Made by a program: the position numbers and the translations under genes
Assembly (NCBI GenBank): GCA_002402005.2
Contig: NVUS02000387.1
Coordinates: forward strand, 1-6,048
Length of the DNA stretch: 6,048 bases
Direction of reading: 5' to 3'
Origin: OCS116 cluster bacterium
Lineage (GTDB): Bacteria > Pseudomonadota > Alphaproteobacteria > Rhizobiales > OSC116
Shown: piece after piece, positions 1 through 6,001 of the stretch
Layout: every line of letters starts with the position of its first letter
Numbering within the stretch: position 1 is the stretch's first letter
Notes under the pieces: model-generated
The model's database searches: none
The model's input: the letters and a program-made list of their open reading frames with translations, nothing else
What the model was told of the DNA's origin: nothing

Positions 1-6
1 TCTCCT
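1..6 (-). promoter_or_regulatory. Possible ribosome binding site of a divergent gene off the left edge
   Basis: Read on the minus strand, the first six bases give AGGAGA, a strong Shine-Dalgarno-like core. No minus-strand gene can be supported in bases 7-150, so the block could serve a gene starting just beyond the left edge and transcribed away from amaA. If so, bases 1-150 are a shared divergent control region, a common place for the gene of a pathway regulator. The minus strand also has an ATG at 9-7 running into this block, but it has no ribosome binding site of its own. The evidence is one short motif at a boundary, so this is weak. Confidence 0.25.
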
Positions 7-39
7 CATTCAAAGTGATGATAATGACACTTAACATAA

Positions 40-69
40 TTGATTGCTTCCCTAAAAATTTGGCATAAT
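40..69 (+). promoter_or_regulatory. Candidate sigma-70-type promoter for the amaA operon
   Basis: TTGATT at 40-45 resembles a -35 box (TTGA matches consensus). CATAAT at 64-69 matches TATAAT at five of six positions, with 18 bases between them. An alternative reading is TTGCTT at 44-49 with TAATAT at 66-71 and a 16-base spacer. Transcription would start near base 76, giving a leader of about 75 bases. A perfect 5-base inverted repeat, TATGT (73-77) and ACATA (83-87), lies at the predicted start and could be an operator half-site pair. Such repeats are common by chance in AT-rich leaders. No riboswitch-like fold or leader peptide was recognised in the rest of 1-150. Confidence 0.35.
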
Positions 70-150
70 ATCTATGTTCTGCACATATAGTGGCTTAAAC
101 ATAAATGTCAATTGTGACGGAATTATTATCAAGCAGATTTGGGAGGGTGA

Positions 151-1449
151 ATGGCGCAGAATGTAGGGAATCTATGGCATTTGGCCGAACCAATGACAGA
201 ATTAAAATCACTTGATGAGGTTTTGCAGGCTGATGTGGCGATTGTGGGGGCAGGTTATACCGGGCTTTCTTGCGCATTGCATTTGGCGCAGCAGGGCAAA
301 GATGTGGTTGTGCTTGAGGCGCGGGACATTGGCTATGGCGCATCTGGCCGCAATGTTGGGCTGACCAATGCCGGGCTGTGGATTATGCCCAAGGAAGCAG
401 AGCGATTGCTAGGTGCTGAACGTGGCAAACGCCTGAACCAGTTTTTGATTGATGCGCCGCATTATGTTGACCAGCTGATTGAAACACATGAAATTGACTG
501 TGACTATAAGCGCAACGGCACATTGCATTTGGCACACAATAGGCGGGCGGTGGTTTATCTGAATAAACGGGCTGCGCAAATGGCAGAATATGGCGCAGAT
601 GTGAGCTTGCTTGATAGGACATCGGCATTTGAATTGACCCGAGCTGAGGGTTATTTTGGTGCGTTAAGAGATGCTGGAGCAGGTACATTGCAACCACTTA
701 AATATTGCATTGGTTTGACACGGGCGGCGCTGGCTGCGGGAGTGCGGATATATACACATAGTGCGGTTTTGGACATTGAGCGAATCAATGGAAACATTGG
801 GAGAAACATTGCAGGAAACACGCGGCTTAAAACTCAAAATGGCTATGTTACCGCTGGTAATATTATTTTGGCAACCAATGCTTATGAAGAAAAGATAAGT
901 TATAACAAAGGGCTGTACACTCCTCTATATTATTGCCAGCTGGCGAGCGAAGTTTTAAGCGAGGCACGGCGCGAACAATGCTTACCAGCGAATATGGGTT
1001 GTTGGGATAGTGGGGCGGTGATGCGGTCGTTTCGTACCGATGCAGCGGGGCGGTTGTTGGTTGGCACGGTTGGCAATATACATACAGCGAGTGCAAATGG
1101 CCTTAAAAACTGGTCGCAACATGTGGTGGGCAAGACATTTCCGCATATTGGTGAGCTGAATTATCAATATGCATGGGCAGGGCGGATTGCCAAATCGGTG
1201 AATAATATACCGCAAATACAAGAGTTGCATAAAGGCTTGTATCAGATTGTCGGTTATAGTGGCCGCGGCATTGCACCGGCCACGGTGACTGGCAAATTGA
1301 TGGCCGACTATTTATGCGAAAATATATCGATAGATGAGTTGCCATTGCCGTTTAATGCGCTTAAAAATATAAGCTTTAATAGGGTGCGGGCAGCCATTTA
1401 CGAAATTGGTTGTCAAATGTCGCATATCAGCGATTTTATAATGAGGTGA
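151..1449 (+). CDS. amaA: L-pipecolate oxidase-like FAD-dependent oxidoreductase (AmaA type, DAO family)
   Basis: Predicted cytosolic flavoprotein of 432 residues that oxidises L-pipecolate to 1-piperideine-6-carboxylate in lysine breakdown. The FAD-binding Rossmann motif GAGYTG is at residues 33-38, with the ribose-binding Glu56 ending the second strand (VVVLEA). The DAO-family SGRN motif is at 65-68, inside a GASGRNVGLTNAG stretch that I recall as typical of Pseudomonas AmaA rather than of PuuB-like putrescine oxidases. Further AmaA-like blocks are GTLHLAHN (123-130), GRLLVGTVG (about 300-308) and the C-terminal flavin-side GYSGRG (368-373). Length is close to the roughly 430 residues of known AmaA. 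The start is well fixed: GGGAGG at 141-146 lies 4 bases upstream, and an in-frame TGA sits immediately before the ATG. The gene is first in a tight operon with amaB, which supports the assignment. A 12-base tandem repeat lengthens one loop. Substrate is inferred from similarity and context; another cyclic or secondary amino acid is possible. Confidence 0.85.
   Translation: MAQNVGNLWHLAEPMTELKSLDEVLQADVAIVGAGYTGLSCALHLAQQGKDVVVLEARDIGYGASGRNVGLTNAGLWIMPKEAERLLGAERGKRLNQFLIDAPHYVDQLIETHEIDCDYKRNGTLHLAHNRRAVVYLNKRAAQMAEYGADVSLLDRTSAFELTRAEGYFGALRDAGAGTLQPLKYCIGLTRAALAAGVRIYTHSAVLDIERINGNIGRNIAGNTRLKTQNGYVTAGNIILATNAYEEKISYNKGLYTPLYYCQLASEVLSEARREQCLPANMGCWDSGAVMRSFRTDAAGRLLVGTVGNIHTASANGLKNWSQHVVGKTFPHIGELNYQYAWAGRIAKSVNNIPQIQELHKGLYQIVGYSGRGIAPATVTGKLMADYLCENISIDELPLPFNALKNISFNRVRAAIYEIGCQMSHISDFIMR
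790..825 (+). repeat. In-frame imperfect 12-base tandem repeat inside amaA
   Basis: Three consecutive 12-base units begin at 790, 802 and 814. The first two differ at three positions, and the third keeps the GAAACA core and then diverges. Because the unit is a multiple of three, the frame is preserved. It encodes GNIG, RNIA and GNTR (AmaA residues 214-225), between the strand ending VLDIER and the LKTQNG turn, probably a surface hairpin of the substrate/FAD domain. The pattern suggests a local slippage duplication that has partly decayed. It would be functionally neutral if the loop is exposed. Confidence 0.7.
1443..1446 (+). promoter_or_regulatory. amaB ribosome binding site inside the end of amaA
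   Basis: GAGG at 1443-1446 lies within the last codons of amaA, 6 bases before the amaB ATG at 1453. It supports that start over the nearby in-frame ATG at 1459. Ribosomes terminating on amaA at 1447-1449 would uncover or directly occupy this site, so translation of the two genes is probably coupled. Confidence 0.6.
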
Positions 1450-1452
1450 AAC

Positions 1453-2952
1453 ATGGAAATGAACGAAATTTATAGCCAACTTGGTTTGGATGATGGCTTG
1501 ATTGCTGGCGGTGATTTGCCTGTATTTACCCCGATTGACGGTAGCAAAATTGCTGATGTGCGCATAGATGACGCGGCGGCGATTGAGAGTAAAATTGATG
1601 CTTCTGTGGTGGCATTCCAGCAATGGCGCACGGTGCCAGCGCCGCGCCGTGGCGAATTGGTGCGTATTTTGGGCAATATTTTGCGTGATAAAAAAGACGC
1701 GCTTGGCTCGTTGGTGGCGCTTGAATGCGGCAAGATATACCAAGAAGGCCTTGGTGAAGTGCAAGAAATGATTGATATTTGCGATTTTGCTGTAGGGCTA
1801 AGCCGGCAATTATACGGCCTAACCATCACGTCTGAGCGGCCATTGCATAAAATGCGCGAATATTGGCAGCCGCTTGGGCCGGTTGGTATTATATCGGCGT
1901 TTAATTTTCCGGTTGCGGTGTGGGCGTGGAATACCGCTTTGGCGCTTATCTGTGGTGACAGTGTGATTTGGAAGCCATCGGAAAAAACGCCGGTGACGGC
2001 GCTTGCCTGCCAAAAAATATTGTTGGAAGCGATGGTCGAATTTGGCGCAGATGCGCCTGAGAATTTGAGTCAATTGATTATTGGTGAACGTGATGCCGGC
2101 GCGCAAATGGTAGCCAGTCGCAAGATGGCACTGATCAGCGCGACAGGCAGCACGGCCATGGGCAAAATTGTTGGCGCGCAAGTGGCTGACAGATTTGGCA
2201 AAAGCATTTTGGAATTGGGTGGTAATAATGCCATCATCGTCGCGCCTTCGGCGGATTTGAATTTGGCGTTTCAGGGTATTTTGTTTGGTGCGGTGGGGAC
2301 TTGTGGGCAGAGATGCACATCGACCCGCAGAATTTTTGTGCATGATGACATTTACGATACACTGGTGCCGAAATTAAAAGCCGCTTATGGGCAAATTAAC
2401 ATTGGTGACCCGCTGGATGAGGCGGTTTTGGTTGGCCCATTGATTGACGAAAATTCATATAATAATATGCAAGTGGCGTTAAAATTGGTAGCGCAAGACG
2501 GCGCTGAAATTTTGGGTGGTGAGCGGATATTGCAGGAAAAATATCCGGATGCTTATTATGTAAACCCGGCGATTGTTGAGCTTGAAGGCAATGTGCAGAC
2601 CGAGACATTTGCACCGATTCTTTATGTATTTAAATATAGTGATTTGGATGATGCGATTGCGCGGCAAAATGATGTGCCACAAGGCTTATCTTCTGCGATA
2701 TTCACTCGTGATGTGCTGGAAGCCGAGATTTTCACCAGTGAAAGCGGTTCTGACTGCGGCATTGCCAATGTCAATATTGGCACATCTGGTGCTGAAATTG
2801 GCGGCGCGTTTGGTGGCGAGAAAGAAACTGGTGGCGGGCGCGAATCTGGCTCGGACGCTTGGAAAGGTTATATGCGGCGCATGACATCAACTTTGAATTA
2901 TTCGAAAGAATTGCCATTGGCGCAAGGCATTAAATTTGATTTGGGGGAATGA
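1453..2952 (+). CDS. amaB: L-aminoadipate-semialdehyde / piperideine-6-carboxylate dehydrogenase (AmaB, ALDH7 family)
   Basis: NAD(P)-dependent aldehyde dehydrogenase of 499 residues. It is predicted to oxidise 2-aminoadipate 6-semialdehyde (the open form of 1-piperideine-6-carboxylate) to L-2-aminoadipate in the cytosol, the step after AmaA. The full ALDH catalytic set is visible: oxyanion Asn151 in SAFNFP, cofactor-binding Lys174 and Glu177 in KPSEKTP, general base Glu254 in LELGG, and nucleophile Cys288 in GQRCTS. The 34-residue gap from Glu254 to Cys288 is the standard ALDH spacing. Blocks such as EGLGEVQEMIDICDFAVG, ETFAPILYV, IGTSGAEIGGAFGG and the C-terminal YMRR are characteristic of the antiquitin/ALDH7 branch and, as I recall it, nearly identical in Pseudomonas AmaB. 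Length is normal for the family. The gene starts 3 bases after the amaA stop, in the same frame. Cys284, four residues before the nucleophile, is unusual: I recall Ala there in relatives. Confidence 0.92.
   Translation: MEMNEIYSQLGLDDGLIAGGDLPVFTPIDGSKIADVRIDDAAAIESKIDASVVAFQQWRTVPAPRRGELVRILGNILRDKKDALGSLVALECGKIYQEGLGEVQEMIDICDFAVGLSRQLYGLTITSERPLHKMREYWQPLGPVGIISAFNFPVAVWAWNTALALICGDSVIWKPSEKTPVTALACQKILLEAMVEFGADAPENLSQLIIGERDAGAQMVASRKMALISATGSTAMGKIVGAQVADRFGKSILELGGNNAIIVAPSADLNLAFQGILFGAVGTCGQRCTSTRRIFVHDDIYDTLVPKLKAAYGQINIGDPLDEAVLVGPLIDENSYNNMQVALKLVAQDGAEILGGERILQEKYPDAYYVNPAIVELEGNVQTETFAPILYVFKYSDLDDAIARQNDVPQGLSSAIFTRDVLEAEIFTSESGSDCGIANVNIGTSGAEIGGAFGGEKETGGGRESGSDAWKGYMRRMTSTLNYSKELPLAQGIKFDLGE
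2943..2948 (+). promoter_or_regulatory. Ribosome binding site that decides the pepF start
   Basis: The purine block GGGGGA lies directly against an ATG at 2949, which overlaps the amaB stop as ATGA, but 9 bases before a second in-frame ATG at 2958. The spacing to 2949 is zero, too close for normal initiation, while 9 bases is workable. The ATG at 2958 is therefore preferred. The block falls within the last codons of amaB, so pepF is probably translated in a coupled way. Confidence 0.55.
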
Positions 2953-2957
2953 TAAAA

Positions 2958-4766
2958 ATGGCTTATTTGCAGAATTGGGACAATGCAGTTCATTATAGTG
3001 ACATTGACGATGCGAAAATCAACGCTGACATTGCCGAATTGCGGGTGGAAGTTGAAGCGCTGGAAGTGGAAACCAAGACATTTGCGGATCATTTAAATGC
3101 TGAATTGCCGGCGTGGAATGATGAGATAAAAGCGCAATTGTCGGCGGTATTTGTGCGGTTAGACGCCATTTCGCCGCGCATTCACAATCTTTCTGTCTAT
3201 GTGCAAAGTGTGGCGACCATTGACAGTGGTAATGTCGAAGCTAAAAAACTGATCTCGGTGATGCAAGGTTTGGGCTCGAATATGGGGCAAGCTTTTGCGC
3301 CGGTTATGGTGTTTTTAACCCGTGCATCGGATGATTTTATTACGTCGCTTTACGAGCAAGATTTTATTGCGCCTTATAAATTTAGAATAGATTATAGCCG
3401 TCAGCATAGTGACCAATTGTTGAGCGTGAATGAAGAGAATTTAATTTCGGCCATGGCGCAGAATGGTTTGCAGGCGTGGGGCAATCTTTATAATGAATTG
3501 TCATCAAGCCTTAGTGGTGAAGTGAATGGTGAAACTTATGGTTTGGCCAAAATATTCAACATGCAGTTTGATGAAGACCGTGATACGCGCGAGCAAGCCT
3601 GGCGGGCAACCCAAGGGGCTTGGTCTGGCCGGGCGGAAACAGCGGCTTATATTGTCAACAGCATTAATGGCTGGCGGATTGAGGAGCGTAAAAAACGCTC
3701 GACCATATCTGAATATCATTATTTAGATGAAGCGGTGCGCGACAGCCGGGTGAGCCGCAAAACATTGGATGCGATGATGGGCGCGGCTTATGACCGGCGC
3801 GACATTGGGCATCGGGCTTTGGCCGGCATGCAAAAACAACTCGGCGTGCGCGAAATGCGACCGTGGGATTTAACCTCGCCAGCGCCGGTGAGCAGCAATG
3901 CCACTTATACTTATGATGAAGCGATTGATTTGATTGCCAAATGCTTTAGTGCCTTTAACCCCGAAATGGGTGCATTTGTGGTGATGATGGCCGAAAAAGG
4001 CTGGATTGATGCCGAACCGACCGATACCAGACGCACGGGCGCTTATTGCACAGGTTTTAGCGAGCCACGCGAGCCGCGGGTGTTTATGACGTTTGAAGGC
4101 ACGATGACCAATGTAACAACATTGGCGCATGAATTGGGCCATGCATGGCATAATTGGGTGATGCGCGATATGCACAAAAGCCTCACTCAATATCCGATGA
4201 CCTTGGCCGAAACCGCGAGTATTTTTGCCGAGAATTTGGTGCGGGATTATTTGTTCACTCACGCCAAAGATGAGGATGCCAAATTGGTAATTGGCTGGAA
4301 TGATGCCGAAATGGCAACGGCCATGCTGAACAATATTCCGGCGCGGTTTGATTTTGAGCGCAGCTTGGTTGATGCGCGGATAAAAGGCTTTGTGCCTGAG
4401 CCGCAACTGGTAGCGCTGATGGGTGATGCGTGGGGCAAATGGTATGACGACAGCTTGGCCGAGTATGACCCGTATTTCTGGGCGACCAAGTTGCATTTCT
4501 CTATATCAGGTATGGGTTTTTACAATTTTCCGTATCTGTTTGGCTATTTGTTTAGCTTGGGGGTTTACCAGCAAAAAGATGAGCTGGGCGATCGGTTTAA
4601 CGACCTTTATACCGGCCTACTGCGCGATACTGGCAGTATGACCGCTGAACAAGTGGTGATGAAACATTTAAGCCGTGACATTGAAAAACCGGAGTTTTGG
4701 CACAATAGTTTGGACATGGTTGACAAGGCAATTGCGCAATTTGAAAACCTGCCGGTTAAAGCTTAA
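2958..4766 (+). CDS. pepF: M3-family oligoendopeptidase (PepF clade) zinc metallopeptidase
   Basis: Cytosolic zinc metallopeptidase of 602 residues from the preferred ATG (605 from the ATG at 2949). It is expected to cleave short peptides internally rather than folded proteins. The N-terminal lobe (about 1-190) is mostly helical, with a charged, heptad-like stretch near residues 15-50. The catalytic lobe carries HELGH at 391-395 (zinc ligands His391 and His395, base Glu392), the third ligand Glu418 in LAETAS, and a downstream substrate/transition-state region with His513 and Tyr522 in HFSISGMGFYNFPY. The YNFPYLFGYLF block and the roughly 600-residue length fit the bacterial oligoendopeptidase F group (M3 clade 3, as I recall) rather than thimet- or Dcp-type enzymes. 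No signal peptide or membrane segment is seen. It lies directly behind amaB. Feeding free lysine and other amino acids into catabolism is a possible reason for the linkage, but inferred only from position. The exact start is uncertain by three codons. Confidence 0.9.
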   Translation: MAYLQNWDNAVHYSDIDDAKINADIAELRVEVEALEVETKTFADHLNAELPAWNDEIKAQLSAVFVRLDAISPRIHNLSVYVQSVATIDSGNVEAKKLISVMQGLGSNMGQAFAPVMVFLTRASDDFITSLYEQDFIAPYKFRIDYSRQHSDQLLSVNEENLISAMAQNGLQAWGNLYNELSSSLSGEVNGETYGLAKIFNMQFDEDRDTREQAWRATQGAWSGRAETAAYIVNSINGWRIEERKKRSTISEYHYLDEAVRDSRVSRKTLDAMMGAAYDRRDIGHRALAGMQKQLGVREMRPWDLTSPAPVSSNATYTYDEAIDLIAKCFSAFNPEMGAFVVMMAEKGWIDAEPTDTRRTGAYCTGFSEPREPRVFMTFEGTMTNVTTLAHELGHAWHNWVMRDMHKSLTQYPMTLAETASIFAENLVRDYLFTHAKDEDAKLVIGWNDAEMATAMLNNIPARFDFERSLVDARIKGFVPEPQLVALMGDAWGKWYDDSLAEYDPYFWATKLHFSISGMGFYNFPYLFGYLFSLGVYQQKDELGDRFNDLYTGLLRDTGSMTAEQVVMKHLSRDIEKPEFWHNSLDMVDKAIAQFENLPVKA

Positions 4767-4829
4767 AAGGCTCAAATTAATCATTGGTGATGATGGTGCT
4801 GACTAACTTTATCAAGTGCGGGTGACAAA
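4767..4829 (+). other. Short intergenic gap without a recognisable terminator
   Basis: These 63 bases separate pepF from the ComB-like gene. No GC-rich hairpin followed by a T-run is visible and no convincing promoter pair stands out, so readthrough transcription from the upstream operon is likely. GGGTGA at 4820-4825, 4 bases before the next ATG, is an adequate ribosome binding site. An in-frame TGA at 4800-4802 excludes an ATG start further upstream. Confidence 0.45.
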
Positions 4830-5573
4830 ATGAATGCGAAAATTCATGTCGAATGGGGCGCGCGGGCGTTGGATGCCAAAGCCGACATAATGGTGATTGT
4901 GGATTGTTTGAGTTTTAGCACCGCAACCACAGTGGCGACGGCCAAAGGTGCGCGGGTTTACCCGTTTTCATTAAAAGATGAGGCTATTGATTTTGCCGTT
5001 GCGCTAAATGTGCCTTGCGCCAATAAACGCAGTTTGGGCGGCTTGTCTTTATCACCACCGACATTGGCCGTTTTGGGCAAAGCTGATGCAATTATTCTGC
5101 CATCGCCTAATGGTTCACATTTAACATTATTTGCCGACGCGCCGATTGTGATTGCAGGCTGTTTGCGCAATGCCAAAGCGGTGGCGGATTTTATCAATAT
5201 ATCGGGCGTGCGAAATGTGCAATTTGTGGCGGCGGGTGAGCGGTGGCAAGATGGTGGTTTGCGGCCAGCATTTGAAGATTGGATTGCCTGCGGGGCGATG
5301 ATTCATTTGCTCAACGGCATATTGACTGCTGAAGCCGGTGCTGCGGCGGCATCATTTAGATGGGCAGAGCCGGATTTGCAAAAAATGCTGAAAAATTGCC
5401 TTTCGGGGCAAGAATTATGCGCGCAGGGTTTTGAGCAGGATGTGCAATGGGCGAGTGAATTGTCGCTTGAGCGGCATGTGCCAATGTTGCGCGGGTTAGA
5501 TGCTTGTTACGCTGATTTTGGTGTGGCTGATGAGCGGCTGAAACCACTATCTGTGAAATATTACGAAGTCTGA
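4830..5573 (+). CDS. ComB-like protein, divergent 2-phosphosulfolactate phosphatase family
   Basis: Cytosolic protein of 247 residues related to ComB, the Mg-dependent phosphatase that makes sulfolactate from 2-phosphosulfolactate in coenzyme M biosynthesis. Family landmarks run in order: an N-terminal strand with Asp25 in IVDCLSFSTATTV, the glycine turn KGARVYPF (39-46), SLGGLSLSPPTL (68-79), PSPNGS (91-96), GCLRNAKAVA (110-119), AAGERW (134-139) and LRPAFED (144-150). Canonical ComB, as I recall it, has VDVLRAST and TTNGT; here the Arg is Ser28 and the second motif is SPNGS. This matches a subfamily I recall as common in actinobacteria and some proteobacteria that do not make coenzyme M by the archaeal route, so the true substrate may differ and no gene symbol is given. 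No membrane segment or signal peptide is seen. It probably shares the upstream operon. Its 3' end overlaps the convergent minus-strand gene by 13 bases. Confidence 0.8.
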   Translation: MNAKIHVEWGARALDAKADIMVIVDCLSFSTATTVATAKGARVYPFSLKDEAIDFAVALNVPCANKRSLGGLSLSPPTLAVLGKADAIILPSPNGSHLTLFADAPIVIAGCLRNAKAVADFINISGVRNVQFVAAGERWQDGGLRPAFEDWIACGAMIHLLNGILTAEAGAAAASFRWAEPDLQKMLKNCLSGQELCAQGFEQDVQWASELSLERHVPMLRGLDACYADFGVADERLKPLSVKYYEV

Positions 5574-6001
5574 TATATGTTTTTGCCTTTGGCATGGAAA
5601 AATAAGGTTATCAAATAAATTTGAACGCATAAATGCGCGACCAGTACAAAGCTTAATGGGGTGAAAATAACGATGCCAAAAATGTCGCTTAAAATAAGCA
5701 CAATGCCCAATAAGCTGCTGGTATATAATAAACCGCAATTGATGATGGCCTCTATCTTTCGGCCGTTTTGACCAAAGATGAATGTGAATTCGCTGACTTT
5801 ATTTTTGAAAGATTTATAAGTTATCAGGCTCATGGTTATGATGAATATTCCCAAGCCTGTAAGACGGCGAGTTAGCAGTTCAGCGGTGATGGTCTGGCTG
5901 AAATATGCCCAAATATATATTGTGAAAATTAATGCTAGTAGACCATAAGCTAAATATATAAGCCACATCGGAAGATAATTGCGCAATTGGCGGTTATTCA
6001 T
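5561..6001 (-). CDS. Small four-helix membrane protein of unknown function
   Basis: I do not recognise this 146-residue protein. It shows four hydrophobic segments at about residues 11-33, 48-64, 86-112 and 115-136. A basic loop between segments 2 and 3 (KSFKNK, GRK) and a basic C-terminus (HAKGK) suggest that loop and tail face the cytoplasm. No catalytic, heme or metal motif is evident. The ATG at 6001 has only a weak AAGAAG site 7 bases upstream. The frame stays open past a GTG at 6043 to the window edge, so the protein may start further right. It is more AT-rich than its neighbours: two sampled 60-base stretches contain 20 and 22 G/C. This could mean horizontal origin or simply the codon bias of hydrophobic proteins. 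Membrane-segment logic across the whole frame argues for a real gene. Its stop lies within the ComB-like gene. Confidence 0.65.
   Translation of the reverse strand: MNNRQLRNYLPMWLIYLAYGLLALIFTIYIWAYFSQTITAELLTRRLTGLGIFIITMSLITYKSFKNKVSEFTFIFGQNGRKIEAIINCGLLYTSSLLGIVLILSDIFGIVIFTPLSFVLVAHLCVQIYLITLFFHAKGKNIYQTS

Noticed and set aside
107..118. GTCA-N4-TGAC inverted repeat upstream of amaA
   Set aside because: Only 4-base arms with a non-symmetric centre; expected by chance in a leader of this size.
1568..1771. Alternative + strand frame inside amaB
   Set aside because: It overlaps a fully conserved part of AmaB in another frame and encodes a Trp/Arg-rich product with no motif.
1819..2343. 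Open frame of 174 residues on the minus strand inside amaB
   Set aside because: It is antisense to the ALDH active-site region, is rich in Arg and His without any recognisable fold, and lacks a start signal.
151..2952. Putrescine (puuB-puuC) reading of the oxidoreductase plus aldehyde dehydrogenase pair
   Set aside because: The dehydrogenase has ALDH7/AmaB blocks throughout, and the flavoprotein has GASGRNVGLTNAG and GTLHLAHN blocks that fit AmaA better than PuuB.
3870..4496. Long open frame of 208 residues on the minus strand inside pepF
   Set aside because: It lies antisense to the conserved catalytic core of the peptidase, has no ribosome binding site or domain, and its His/Ile-rich translation is typical of a shadow frame.
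5580..5602. T-run, GCC-TTT-GGC mini-hairpin and A-run resembling a bidirectional terminator
   Set aside because: The stem is only three base pairs without allowing mismatches, and the stretch codes for the conserved-looking C-terminus of the minus-strand protein. Too weak to call.
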